A stretch of 64,000 bases of DNA from Lepas anatifera (taxonomy: Eukaryota > Arthropoda > Thecostraca > Lepadidae). The DNA is taken from positions 62,001 to 126,000 of the forward strand of contig JAOTON010001573.1 of the NCBI GenBank assembly GCA_034440635.1. The letters are read 5' to 3'. Shown one piece after another: positions 22,601-34,576 of this stretch. A program made the translations under genes and the position numbers. Each line of letters opens with the position of its first letter. Position 1 is the stretch's first letter. The notes beneath the pieces were generated by a model. That model worked only from the letters and a program-made list of their open reading frames with translations. It was not told the DNA's origin and made no database searches.

Positions 22601-23692
22601 GAGACCAAGCTCGGTTGTCCCCTGAGACCAAGCTCGGTTGTCCCCTGAGACCAAGCTCACGGGTCCCCGAGATCAATATTCAGTATTCCAGAGCCCTCGA
22701 TACCGATGATCGGGGGCCCCCTGAGACCAAGCTCGGAAGACCCGTGAGACCAAGCTCGGGACCCCTCAGTCCAAGTTCAGGGGTCCCCTGAGACCACGCT
22801 CGGGGGGCCCTGAGACCAAGCTCTGGGGCACCCTGAGACCAATATCGAAAGGCCCGTGAGACCAAGATCGAAAGGTTCGTGAGTCCGAGCTCAGGGGGCC
22901 CCCGAGATCAATGTTCGGTACTCTGGAGCCCTCGATACCGATGATCAGGGGCCCCTGAGACCAAGCTCGGGGGTCCCCTGATACCAAGCTCGGGCGTTCC
23001 CTGAGACCAAGCTCGGAGGGCCCCTGACACCGAGCTCAGGGCCCCTGAGACAAAGCTCGGGGGCGCTGAGACCAAGCTCGGTGGCCCCCTGAGACCAAGA
23101 TCAGGGCCCCCGAGACCAATGCTCGTGTTTTCCAGTGCATACGGTCAGCCTTATGCATCAGATGCCCTCGGATGCCCCCCTGAGACCAAGCTCGAGGACC
23201 TCTGACACTAAGCTTGGGGAGAGGGGCCTGAGACCAAGCTTGGGGACATCCCTGAGACCAAGCTCGGGGGTCCCCCTGAGACCAAGCTCGGGGGCCCTGA
23301 GACCAAGCTCAAAGGCCCCCTGAGACCAAGCTCGGGAGCTCCCTGAGACCAAGCTCGGAGGGCCCCCCAGACACCAAGCTCGGGGCCCCTGAGACCAAGC
23401 TCGGGGGTCTCTAAGACCAAAATCGAAAGGCCCGTGAGACCGAGCTCGGGGAGGAGGGGCCCTGAGACCAAGCTCGGGGGCCCTGAGGCCAAGCTCGGGA
23501 CCCCCTGAGACTGAGCACAGGGGTCCCCCAAGATCAATATTCGGTACTCTGGAGCCCTCGATACCGATTATCGGGGGCCTCCTGAGACCAAGCTCACAGG
23601 CCCCCGAGATCAATTTTTGTGTTTTTAGTGCATAAGGTCAGCCCAAGGGGTCCGCGGACCCCAGGGACCCCCCTCCCCTGGCTACACCACTG
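19693..23692. mobile_element. Inner 4.0-kb hAT-type element
   Basis: The left tip is CAGTGGCGTAGCCAGG and the right tip, reverse-complemented, is CAGTGGTGTAGCCAGG. The flanking 8-bp duplications are TCAGAACA at 19685-19692 and 23693-23700, so the borders are exact and the length is 4000 bp. The left 1 kb (19740-20690) is AT-rich with no convincing gene; a 103-codon frame at 20206 has no recognised motif. The rest is minisatellite. A second copy of its right end sits inside at about 21925-21983. Confidence 0.9.
20690..23600. repeat. ~20-22-bp minisatellite inside the inner hAT element
   Basis: From 20690 to about 22000 the units resemble TGAGACTGACTCTCGGGGCC. From 22060 to 23600 they become the more regular CCTGAGACCAAGCTCGGGGG. 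Over 100 units are present. The Gly/Leu/Ser/Trp-rich minus-strand frames here (for example -Leu-Gly-Leu-Arg-Gly-) are repeat artefacts. A longer unit with GATCAATATTCGGTACTCTGG followed by AGCCCTCGATACCGAT recurs at 22670, 22905 and 23530. Confidence 0.9.
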
Positions 23693-23700
23693 TCAGAACA

Positions 23701-24290
23701 TCTCAAGGGACCCATTCAAGCTCACGGCCGCCAGGTCAGTGGCTGTAAAGCCTGATAGGGGTCCCATACCATCTCAGGGGCCCTCAGTTCAACACAGAAG
23801 CCCATATTAGCTCTGATGACCAGATAAGCTTAAGGGTCTGGATCATCCAGGGGCCCCTTGCTGGCATATTTGGGGTTTCAGAACAGTCCAGGGTTTCAAT
23901 TAAAGCTTATAACCAAATTTCAAAGCAGGGGCCCTATTCCTGTGCAGGGGCCTCAGATAAGTTTAGGGTCTTCTGTGCATCACAGGGGATCCAGATTAGC
24001 TCAAGGGACAATATTAACTTTACGGTCCCAGCTCAGCTCAGGGGCCCCCAGGTCGGTGGATATAGGTTCTGGCCAACTCACGGGGCCCTGTTTAAGGTTA
24101 CGGCTCCTAGCTCAGTTTAGGCAATTTCATGCTGCCCAAACCATCTCAGGGGCGCTCAGTTCAGCTCAAAGAGCCCAGATTAGCTCGTATGGTATCAGAG
24201 GCCAGTTCAGGGGCCCCGAAAAGCTCAGGGGACCTTAAAATCAACTCATAGGACCTCAACTTAATTTAGGGGCACAGGTAAGTTTAACGG
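23701..24290. repeat. CAGCTCAGGGGCCC minisatellite, right part
   Basis: This continues the array interrupted at 19684, with units such as AGCTCAGGGGCCCCCAGGTC. It ends near 24290, where the right terminus of the outer hAT element begins. Confidence 0.8.
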
Positions 24291-25256
24291 GGTTCCGGGG
24301 CAAGCTATCGGGCCAGTTTGAGTTTCTCGCTTGATATTACAGTTGTTGATATTCTTACCTCCGTTGCGGGGGCCCATCACAGAAAAGTGGGGGGCCAGTG
24401 GCCCCCTGGCCCCCCGGTTCCTACGCCTATGTATTTAGCTATACGCTCATTTTGATATCAGCCTACTGGCACAATATAAACCGTATACTGCCAGGCGTAT
24501 CTTATGCCATGTGGTTTTCAAATGTATTTTGGTATCTCCTCCTTTGGGTATCAGCCTACTGAAGCTATAAAACTGATTAGGAAATATTTTTTTCCGCCAT
24601 TTTTTTGTTCACCGACGCCCGCGACGACCGCCATATTGCATTCAGTTCGTCCGCACACTTCCTTCGTGGTGTCAGGTAAGAGCGATCGTTGGGGAAGAAA
24701 TATCACTGAATCCTATTGATAAGTGTTGAAATTTTGCTACCACGTAACCTTAATTAACACTTATCTTATTAACACTGTATTAGATACATATCAGCAACTG
24801 TATCAATAATTCATATACCTAGATGACCCACTGCCGGCTACAAGTGAGGAATTTATAGAGCAATCATAACCACTTCCAAACAATAGTTTCGATAATATTG
24901 AGTTCAGTGACATTAAATATCATATTTGAAATAATTTTTCTTCTTCTGAAGCCAGACAGGTTTTGGCCAAAACCTTGAGGATCGCCCTGAATGCTGTGAT
25001 CAAGGGTGTATGCCTTAGATTTTCAAGCGGGAGGGCCGGAGGCCACATTGAAGGGTGGAGTTGCGGCAGCTCCTCCAAGCCCCCTCAAACTCTTAGTTTT
25101 CATTTTTTTGCCGCACAAGTGGTTGGGGTGGGGGGGGTGATTCACAACTTTCATCCGAATAATTCATGGTATCTGGATATTAAAATACGGTTTCTCCGCA
25201 TTCTGGTTTCCGGATACTGAAATCCGGATTCCAATATCATCCGTGTATCCGGATAT

Positions 25257-26099
25257 TTAACACACGCATTGACGGGGGTCTGAGCCACCTTCGCATTGAC
25301 GGGGGAGGGCGGTACCCGCCCCCCTAAGATCTCCAGAATCACGGTAGGTAGCGAAAAACGGTAAACGGCGTTGGGCTGCCCATCCACTTCTCCATCGAAA
25401 ACATTTGAACCATTTTTTGTCAGGTCACATTTAAGGTCACGAGAGGTCAAAACATCCCGTCATAGGGATAACATGTAAATTTAGTTTTTCGGTCATTACA
25501 TCTGAGCAAGTAAAGATAGAGCAAAACGACTTGTACCGTATGAATCCTCTCAGCAAGCCGAATCGAATGATATATAATTTGACCTTGCTAGGTCAAATCA
25601 AGGATTTGACCTGACCTGAGGTCAGGTCAGGGTCAAATTATATAAAATGCATATCATTAGAACTGCAAAGCCCAGGCGAGTCTATTGCAGCTAAGATAAA
25701 TGCTCTATCACAATCTGTTACTGAGTTATTCCGTAAAAACCATTTTTCCTATGTATTTCCAATGGAGAGGTCATGCCTCGTACCTGACCTTAGGTCATCG
25801 ATATCAAAAATACCAGAACATATTTTAGAGAACTCGGTGGGGCCATTATGTGATATGAGTTTCAATCGGATAAGTTCACCCTGCTTTGACTTATGCTATC
25901 TTAAACTTTTTTTGAGGTCGGGTCACTTGACCTGTACTGGTGACCTGACCTCAGATGACCTACCTTAGAATTTTCACAGAAGTTGTAAAAAGATGAGGAA
26001 AAAGGTATGCCAAGTACGGCGGCGCTACGCGCGGCCATTTTTCTGCTATCTCCAAAAAACCCGAGGGGGGTACCCGCCCCCTGTCAATGCGCGTGTTAA
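25257..26099. mobile_element. TTAA-flanked AGGTCA-rich element (CATTGACGGGGG family)
   Basis: The borders are TTAA-CACACGCATTGACGGGGG and CCCCCTGTCAATGCGCGTG-TTAA, a clean inverted pair. Inside are subterminal GGTACCCGCCCCC, a GGCGGCGCTACGCGCGGCC-type palindrome near 26015-26040, and many GACCTGACC/GGTCAGGTC motifs, including a perfect palindrome around 25607-25631. The element at 61977-62837 is an inverted-orientation relative with clearly similar interior sequence. No transposase is present. It lies in copy A intron 1. Confidence 0.85.
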
Positions 26100-26599
26100 A
26101 TATCCGGATACACGACGTATACTGGAATGATGTGCGAATTTCATCCGGATAATGGCCGATATCCGGATAGCTGAATACGTTTCCTCCTTAATATATTATC
26201 CGGATATTGAAATCCGGATTCCACTATCCGCCATGCATCATAATCCGGGTGTTTCAGAATCCGGATAATGAAAGGTATCCGGATATCAGAATCTTTTTTT
26301 CATTTTGGAGGTCCGTTACCTACTTCAAGTATCCGTCTCCGCATTCCATTATGAGGATAGCAAAATGAAGTGTTTATTATCCGGGTAAAATTCGCACATC
26401 ATTCCACTATACAAAACGTATACTCATTTTTTACAGTGTGGCAAAATTTGATATTTCATACCAGGGGCCCTCTTAAGCCCTCTTCAGCACTATTCTGTAG
26501 CAAGCAGGGCCCTCTTTACCCATCAGGGCTCTTTTGGCGCTGTCGCAGGGGGCTCTTTTTGGGGCGCCGCCCCCCTCACCCCTGAGCGAAATTCCGGCT

Positions 26600-27495
26600 A
26601 CGCTCCTGATTGAGGTCATGACAGGTCAAAGAAAGTGAGATTTTGAGTAGAGTTTTGTGCTCTATCGTCTGGCAGAGCGGAGTTGGAATCATTTTTAGAC
26701 ACCATTCGCTTCCTCTCGTCACGGTGAGTTGAATGATGTATAATATGACCATACTAGGTCAAAACACAAAAATGACCTGACCTCAGGCCAGGTCAAGGCC
26801 AATTTTTATCATACCATAGCCAATATTCATATCAATCACTCGCAATATCAATATAAACGCAATGATATCAAAATAAAAGCTGTATCATCATTTCATGCAA
26901 AGTTCTTGACCTAAGTCTGAAAATGGCTTAAATAGCCCCAGATGAGCTCTCAGAGGTTACAGGTCAAAAATTGCAAGATGAACATGGAATGGGGCCCAGG
27001 ATACTACGATTTGGAGGATGTGAAGGTATTATCAGCTGCGGGCACAAATAGTCTCAGCAGGTGCAGTGCCCTAAGACTCCAATTATCATCAGGTATTATC
27101 AGCTGTATGTATACAAATACAGCCCAATTTCTATTTTTCCATGTATTTCCAATGGAGAGGTCATGGCCCGTACTTGACCTTAGGCCATCGATATAAAAAA
27201 TCACGGAATATGCTTTCTAGCACTCGGGCGGCTATTATGTGGTATAAGTTTTAATCTGATAGATTCACCCATTTCTTACTTATGCCACCCTAAATATTTT
27301 TGGAGGTGAGGTCACTTGATGTACACTATTGACCTGACCTGAGATGACCCAACCTTAAAACTTTGGGAGAACTTGTGGAATTGGTCAAGGATAAGATGTG
27401 CCAAGTACGGCGGTGCTTCGCGCCGCTGTTTTTTCGTGCCACCGGAAAAATCCGAGGGGGTGTTCAAACACAACCCCCACGGTGGCGAGGGTTAA
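26600..27495. mobile_element. Second, divergent TTAA element
   Basis: The interior at 26740-27440 parallels 25550-26040 (shared order of GAATGATGTATAAT, AATGGAGAGGTCATG, ATTATGTG-TATAAGTTT and a GCGGTGCTTCGCGCCGC palindrome). The right end is CCCCACGGTGGCGAGGG-TTAA at 27492-27495. The left end is not clear. It may be cut by another terminus, CCGGCTACGCTCCTG, at 26594-26608. Confidence 0.6.
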
Positions 27496-28550
27496 CTACG
27501 CATATCAGAAGAAGACAAAAATAAGAATCACGAAACATAATTAACATCTGTACCAGTGGACGATCTGAGAGGACAAATTCATGCTTGTTCCAGACCGAAC
27601 ACTGAGAGGATCAGGAAGATGCAGTGGGCCATTTGAAGCTCGTAATAAATGTAGAATAAGTAGCTGAGCTTATTTGATCTGTTCGAGCCCGAGGCCTCAC
27701 CGAAATCCTGGGAAGCCCGTGGGAAAGTGGCCTCAGAACTGAGACCATCTCGGTTCTGATGCTGCTTTCCATGGGCTCGCCATCAGCGTTTGGTCGGCAG
27801 TGGTGAGTCTATCTCATCGAGCCCTCCCAAGGGCCTGTGTGTTTCGATCACAGAGAGGCCAGAGCTTTAGCTCGAACCCACTATCCCAAAAAAACCGGGA
27901 GGTTTGTAGCTGGATTATTCCCTGGTTGTGGTGACGCAGCCAATTTAACAGGAGAACTTACTTACCCATTACAGAGATCAGCACTGTTTCAAAACAAAAA
28001 CGCTTTCGACATTCTGGGGCACAGTTATTCAATTCAGCATCCAAACGTATTCATATATCCGAAGAGAGACTTACCATTGTCACAGATATAATGTTTCGCC
28101 TTGATCCTTAAAAGTTAGTAAGTGTACATTATATAGAGCTTCCGAGGCCGACCCTAGTCGTATCTAGATATACATAACATACATAGCGTAACAACATGTA
28201 CTGAGATTCAGTCTTGTCAACGCATTTACACTGGCTGACCAAATCATCTGTATAAAAAATGGAGTCATCTTAAGCTCTTGTCCTTGACCTTATGTGATAA
28301 TCTCAGCGGTCATTTGGTCAATGCTGCCACATTGAATATCCTTTAGGGTGAATTCACTCTATCTAGCCTGTTGACTCGACCTTAAATGAATCAGACCAGG
28401 ACCGGCCACATATAGCCAAAGAAACGGACGTGCCCTAAAACACCAATCATCATCAATCAGATCAGGATATTTGAACATCGAAATACAAAGAATATCAAAC
28501 CTATAATATTTTTCCGATTTTCGTTTAATTCTTAAGTTTTGTTGAATCAT

Positions 28551-29115
28551 TTGGGGTGGGGCTGTCAGAACTCATTTGGAAAGACTGGAAAAGGTTCAGC
28601 ATAAATTTCTTATCTGGCTAACATCCATTTTTCCTCGACCTTTGGTAAATCTGGGGCTCTGTGACCTTCTGGCTCTTTCAAAATCCCAAGTCTAGCCAAG
28701 AGGAGACTTCAATATGACGCTAATTTTGTACAGCAAACTCCGACGACCCAGATCGATTCCAGCTTTCTGCTTTATGGCCTCCCGCTTCACGTGCCGGAAA
28801 GAAGAACGCGAGTTATGGCAGGTACTTTGCTGAGTGTACCACTGTACACAAAGGAGGCTGTGAGGCGGGTTGTGTACTGGCCAAAGCTTGTAATGATTTC
28901 ATGCTCGCCTGCCCATTTGCTGATTACTTTAGAATCTTATCAGATCAGTTCAAAAATAAAATTCGGAAATGAGTCAGGCAGTAGGAACCTACACCATTCA
29001 TTCTATTGCTGCCTTTATGTATTTTCTTCGTATCTGCTTTTTATCTCGTACTTTTTTATCTCATACGTTTTTTACAATTCTTTTATGCAGCATATCTATT
29101 CATGCTCTTAATGAT
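28551..29115 (+). pseudogene. C-terminal fragment of a LINE-type (CR1/Jockey-like) ORF
   Basis: Translation across frames gives -Leu-Glu-Lys-Val-Gln-His-Lys-Phe-Leu-, an Arg-Arg-Leu-Gln-Tyr-Asp-Ala-like segment, then -Arg-Arg-Pro-Arg-Ser-Ile-Pro-Ala-Phe-. This is the usual pattern after the RT palm in CR1/Jockey-group retrotransposons. Frameshifts and stops interrupt it. A hydrophobic, AT-rich tail follows, ending in AATAAATGATTAAG near 29268. Confidence 0.6.
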
Positions 29116-29533
29116 TTTCATGTTATGAAAGTGTCATCTTAGGCAGACCTAGCTAGTACCTGACTTGAATGTAATGATATTTTACACGTGTGTTGTGTGT
29201 AATTTTATGAAATCTTATGGACTTGAGCTTTTACTGAAGGCAGGCCCGTCTGTCGCTAATATCAGATGAATAAATGATTAAGTAGATATATATGAAACCC
29301 CGTTTTTGTATCTTCCTGGAAAAAATAAGAGGCGCTCGTCAAAGCCCACTAACCTTCTATTGATCAAGAGCCATCTACCCCACGTTACCTTCCTGTTTCT
29401 TCACCTTCGCGCTCTTAAAAAAACGATGGACATAAGAGGCTTCAGTTCTTTAAGAAAAGTGGCGTTCTTTCAACATTTGAATTGCGGGGAAAAACGATGA
29501 AGACGAAAACTATTATTTAGAGTCTTTACTCAC

Positions 29534-29719
29534 ACTGCGAGAGAGCTGGAATCGTCTCCAACACCTCCTCCGGCGGGGCTCCCCCTCTGTGAACTCCCAG
29601 ACGGGAGTTCGTACCCGGAAGGCACCCGCTGGTAGTTGCTCCGTCGAGAGGGTCGACTCCACAGAGACCGCCATCACCAGAAGAGAGGTCCACAATGCCA
29701 TCCGTAAAGGTGACGTCAT
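29534..29719 (-). CDS. Copy A exon 1: signal peptide, with a 1-bp frameshift
   Basis: The ATG at 29719 opens Met-Thr-Ser-Pro-Leu-Arg-Met-Ala-Leu-Trp-Thr-Ser-Leu-Leu-Val-Met-Ala-Val-Ser-Val, a good signal peptide with a second Met at position 7. The donor GTGAGT follows 29534. Copy B has GAGCCCCCGCC where A has GAGCCCCGCC, so A lost one C near 29575. The loss shifts the last third of the exon and should end translation in intron sequence. Without it, length (187) and phase match copy B. This is either a pseudogene mutation or a homopolymer assembly error. Confidence 0.75.
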
Positions 29720-32065
29720 CCAAAACTGGCAGATGTCCTCTGCCGCAATAGTGGGTATGTAGCCGTGTGTGCGTGTTGGGTTGGCTATAGATTAGAGGTA
29801 ACGTTTGTATACTCAGCACTTTGGCTACTCAACCACGCACCCCCTCCCCCTGTGTAGTTACGCGTTTTGTTAGAGGACTAAGAAATCCTCTGCTGTCGAG
29901 CGAGTTTTTAGCTTGACAAACTCCGAACCCGCCTTGACCGGAATTTATTCTCCGGGTACAACTAGTTTCTAGAGAGCTTTCCCAACCCATCCCAACCCAA
30001 GAGTTTTTTTACAATATTATATGAAATTAGGGCCTAGCACTGCCCTAGCTAACATACACGTATTTCCAACTCGTAGCGCAATCTCCTCCGAGATCTCACG
30101 AATATATGGATACTTTTCTCTCGCTGATACCATACTCAGAAATAGTTCTTTCCGCAGCACTTACCTACTCTCTCGCACGACACTGCCTACTGGTCGAGAA
30201 GTGTTCGCGCTGAGTGGTTAACGCTTCAGCAGGACGACCAACGATACGGTTTGAATTTGGTTGTAGTGGTGGAATGGCATGACAACGTACCATTGCCCTC
30301 TGTGGCTGTGACAGTGGCCGAGGAGCCGTCAGACGGAAGTTATTCAGAGCTTTCCAGTTCTGTCCACAGGGGCCTGCGTCATGCACGATACTTGTTGGGG
30401 GTAAGGTGCTCAACACGAGGACATCAGCCTATTCACCGATGGAAAAGTGCGCCGTTGTTGCTCAGATAGATTCACCGTGGTAAATGCGACCTCCTAGGCT
30501 CAAGTGATTGATGCACATTTAGTCAGCCTTTTTCACCGGTTTTCATGATAGCTGTCAGACAGGCCTGTTAAACTTGGCATCTACTTTGAATATACCCGAT
30601 ACACAGCGTTATTATTCATCTGAAATTCATATTCAAGACATGGCCTGCACTATCATAGATCAACCAGTGTCAGTCGCCTGAGTACATCCATTTGTGTAAG
30701 GGGGAGGGCAAGAGTATGGATTCGGCTCGGGTGTAAAATATCGAAATTTAATGTTCAGCTTATAGAAATTCAAACTGGAATTCATTCCTTTCAAATTATA
30801 TACACTTGTAAGAAATAATAATAAAAAGTTGTATAAATTTCAAGTACAGAGCGTGACAAATACACATATTTTACACCTATTTTCTGGTCCTCAGTTATGC
30901 GATTTTCACCCCACCTGCACGCATGCATTGACAGAGGTTAATGCCGGACAGTCTAAGCTACTTGTCTTAGGCCTATCTAGTTCCGACGTGCATTTCTCCT
31001 CGGCTGGGATCGTAAACTGCCTCAAATCCTAAAAATCCTCAAATTCGTCAGAAACAATACAACGTTGCGAATCTCCACTGCAAGTCTGTCTCCTAGCAGA
31101 CTCAGTCGTTGTTAGTTTAGCGTGATAGGCACTTGGTTTGTAGTAGTCCCGTGGAGACTGTTGGCCCAGTTCGCACAGGTAACGAGCATTTTCAAAAGGG
31201 ATGAATTTGAAGTCTATTCAAGTCTATGAATTTGACAGTGCCTGCCAAATTCATAGACTATCTCCGAGCATGTGAACTGAACGGGGAGAACCAGCACCCA
31301 CTCAGCAGTTGGCGGAAACGTGGGTGTATGAACCGCGGGCACACACAGCTTTGGCAACTGACGTACCCTAAAACTCTAATCGCCATCATAATGTACGAAC
31401 CAGGACTGCAGGAGCGGAAGCCGTATCGGTGTAAGTGTGTGCTTTCGTTGGAAGCGGAGGCGGCTGAAGGCTTTCAATTCCGCATCCTATATACGTAGGC
31501 ATTTGGTATGAAGTAGGTTTGCAACCATCCGCGTTAGTTTTTTTGTTGCAAAATAATTATACTTTGACTTGGTGGGAATAACATGTTATCAAAAGGTGTG
31601 GGGTGTTGTTTGGATATGGGCTAAGCCCTGTCTCATGTGCAGTTTGCTTTAGAAAGGATTCTCTGACGCGGACCACAACAGCCTCAACTCCTCGCTAAAT
31701 GGGAAAAGTCATTACTTTCTGCTTGCAGGGGTTGAAAAACCTACCATTCTGCCATCCTTAATGGTGACAGTCAAAGGTGGACAAGGTGACAAAAAATAGT
31801 CGACATGTTTCCCCCAGCCAAATACAGGAACAAATCGCCGAAATTGGCACCCGTAATTTCAGCTCACAATGTTTTTCAACAGCTAGGATGATCCACAAGT
31901 GTCCGTTGGCCTCCTAATAACGCAAAACGTGCACATTTTGTACGCTGGTCTGGTGACAAATTTGTTGCTTGACATTTCCAATGGTAACACGCTGATCCTT
32001 TTTTTAGCCCCTGTCTGCTTGTGTTCTCACCGATGTTGGAAAGGCAACACAAAACGCCGCAATCT

Positions 32066-32204
32066 CAGAGGCGGACGCAGGAGCGCCGTTTGGGAGGGGC
32101 AACTCGGGAGAAATCGTAAAAACATATTGTTTTTAAAGAAAATCAGCCCAATTTTTGCCATTTGGGGAGAATGCTCCCTTGTCCCCCTTCTGCGTCCGCC
32201 ACTG
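32066..32204. mobile_element. Short MITE-like element, ~139 bp
   Basis: The ends are CAGAGGCGGACGCAGGAG and (reverse-complemented) CAGTGGCGGACGCAGAAG, of the same CAGTGGCGG style as the hAT MITE at 17969. No matching 8-bp duplication was found, so the element is old or one border is mis-set. Confidence 0.6.
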
Positions 32205-33290
32205 CACAGTTTTACAAGCCGTCCAGAACTTCAATTGTTTGTGCAGTCAATGTGGATATGCACGAGGGAAATTACTCAAAGTCGAAACATTCCGAATAGC
32301 CCTACACATGCCGGCTCTTTCCTGAGCTTGATCACCGCCCTGCAGTTGATTGCCCAGTGTCACGCTCTATGGCACGTGGCACCTGGAACTGAGCCGCCGG
32401 ACTTGGCTGGTGGAGCCACCACTCTGCAGAGCTGCGCCTCCCCGGCGTCAGTGTCGTGCTCTGGGTGCTGGTAGGTGAGTCATTCCGCCATAAACCGACC
32501 AAGACATTCGCAAAATACAATTTTCTGTTCGCAATCATCTTCGAAAATGCAGTCATGTGGTCCTCACAGTCATAGAACCCAGTCATCGCATCAACAAAAT
32601 ATTGGAGTCCTGTTTTGGGAACTATTCCATCGGCGATTTGCAAAGGTCACGGTATGCTCGTCGTTTGCGTGGCCAATAGCGCCTGTGGTAAAATAGTTAA
32701 ATACATTAAATTTGCGCCATTCACCAATATATTAGACGAATCATATTTTGACCATTATCAATTTTAAGATTTTGAAACATTTTTCATCCAACCACTCTTG
32801 TCACTTTTTTCATTGTGCGCAGCATGCGAAAGCAAAAGGAGCACCAGCTTAAAATGTATGAAATCATGGAAATGTTTTAGGAGACAGTTCCAACCAAACC
32901 AAAAAGGTGGGCATGATGAACAATTCCGATGATAAAAGATAATCCACACGCATTCTTAAGATGCTGATACGTTATATCTTTCTCACATTTTCTACTTTTC
33001 TGTATCCACCTCTGATGATGTAGGTTTTGGTCATTATGCCGTCTATCTAATTTTCACAGAGCTGCTACACCCTCCATTTGACTGTTATATGCATGCGAGT
33101 GAAGTTTACTCATGTTTCCTGAAAATGAACTTCAACTCTCAAATTTTCACATTTGGCGCATATATATTCCAATTTCACACCCACTTTTTGTTGATACGTT
33201 CAAGTTTCGGGAGAGTCGGATAACATACTAAAAGTCATGGAACATTCAAAAAGTATCTTTTCCGCTTCAAAATATAAATCATGGTATGTC

Positions 33291-33630
33291 TTATTCAAAG
33301 TTTTAGTGCTACGCAAAGCCAAAGGTTGTATTTGTTATACGACCGGTTTCAGGCCATCTCGGTCCCATTATCAAGTCAAAAAGAACAAGATATAATACAC
33401 ACACACTACATAGTTATATAAAACGCATTTCAGTAAACTGGATGGAACATGGAACCTGGAACATGGAACATTCGAGTTTACTGAAATGCGTTTTATATAA
33501 CTATGTAGTGTGTGTGTGTGTGATTATATCTTGTTCTCTTTTACTTGATAATGGGACCGAGATGGCCCCGAAACCGGTCGTATAACAAATACAACCTTTG
33601 GCTTTGCGTAGCACTAAAACTTTCAATAAT
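33291..33630. repeat. Long near-perfect hairpin (foldback)
   Basis: Arms 33291-33439 and 33475-33630 are reverse complements with few mismatches, around a 35-base loop of repeated GGAACATGGAAC. Each arm includes a (CA)n/(TG)n run and CGACCGGTTTC with GGTCCCATTATCAAG. On the plus strand the right arm reads TTGATAATGGGACCGAGATG then GCCCCGAAACC, reminiscent of a decayed hammerhead-like core found in some Penelope elements. Confidence 0.9.
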
Positions 33631-34576
33631 ATCGTTCACCAAAGCGATGAACTAAACAGAGAATGGCATGTCTTCTCTTTTCGGTGTCTATAGAAATTAG
33701 ATCTTGGCTAGGAGAAATTTAATTTTACACCCAGAACATTTGTAAGCCAAAAAAGTGATGTCTAGCTTGAAAGGCTTTTCTGAAATAAATCATATAGATG
33801 AAATATTATTTTCTAACAAAATCATAGACTTCATTGCACTTTCATTGGTTTGAAACCACCAGCCAAATATTATGTCACTTAATCAAGGGGCAAATTTTTA
33901 CGACATTTTAAAATCGAAACAGTGAAACGCTGGCTGTTCTATGGTGGAAAACGTGCTCCAAGGCCCTTTTCGGCATCTTAAATGTTAATGGAAATATTTG
34001 CCTTCCAGAAAGAGCGTGGCGACCTCCGTTTGTTGTCGGAAACATTTTCTCGGAAACTGACACTCAAAGATTGAACAGCATGGCTGGATTTTACAGCCCT
34101 GAAATACTCCGGAAACAAATTCTTTAAAAAATAGGTAGGTTTTATGCTTTGGTTAAATCATGGTGTAATGCTCCAAATACTCATAATCTTCAGAAAGTAG
34201 TAATTTCAAAAAAGGTAAGCTTAGGTAAATTTCATTCTTTAGTCCGGAGATTTTACTTGTAGGCGCTTCCCTTATCACTCACAAATCTTCCAAGCATTGA
34301 AAACTAAGAAATGAGTGAATGAATAGCGTAATCCTAAGATGGAAAATGTTTTCACCATTTTCCACGTTAATGCCATTTTGGCATACATTCCAGGTTGAGT
34401 CGAGAGCCGCTGCTGGGCTGTGACAGGTTGCATGGTTTCGGAATTAATCATCGGAGGATACGCCATGCTAATGGAGAAATTACTTGCATCGGGTAAGATG
34501 GGTTTCACGGCAATGGCGCTTCCGTATATTGGTGCGTTTACGAGCCAGAAGAGAGCCGGACCGGCGCGCCTGCGCG

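Larger units (their letters stand above)
17537..24431. mobile_element. Outer 6.9-kb hAT-type element
   Basis: The left tip is CAAGGGCGTAGGAAC and the right tip, reverse-complemented, is CATAGGCGTAGGAAC. Both are flanked by the 8-bp duplication TATTTAGC (17529-17536 and 24432-24439). An 8-bp TSD with short imperfect TIRs indicates the hAT superfamily. No transposase frame is visible. The inside holds nested insertions at 17969-18360 and 19693-23692, plus a CAGCTCAGGGGCCC-type minisatellite. The whole unit lies in copy A intron 1. Confidence 0.8.
3315..29719 (-). other. Gene copy A: PAN / EB-like / mucin-like secreted protein (8-exon model)
   Basis: This is the span of the reconstructed minus-strand gene. 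Exons in transcription order are 29719-29534, 16812-16621, 14766-14641, 13387-12869, 8193-8024, 7151-7059, 3801-3605 and 3423-3315. The intron phases are 1,1,1,1,0,0,2 and match copy B at all five shared junctions. Apart from the exon 1 deletion, the exons sum to an open frame of about 530 residues. The product would be secreted, with a PAN-like fold, an EB/EGF-like fold, an O-glycosylated Thr-rich linker and two related C-terminal modules. Adhesive, mucus or immune roles are possible, but the sequence does not decide between them. The exon 1 frameshift makes it a pseudogene unless that base is an assembly error or a downstream start is used. Confidence 0.7.

Noticed and set aside
22316..23613. 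Overlapping minus-strand ORFs with -Leu-Gly-Leu-Arg-Gly-type repeats
   Set aside because: These are frame reads through the hAT-borne minisatellite.
19150..24290. CRISPR-like array
   Set aside because: The units are degenerate and contiguous without unique spacers, and the sequence is eukaryotic.
32340..32473. Possible exon ending in a good GTGAGT donor
   Set aside because: It is GC-rich, but no frame has conserved motifs, no paralogous copy exists and the acceptor is ambiguous.
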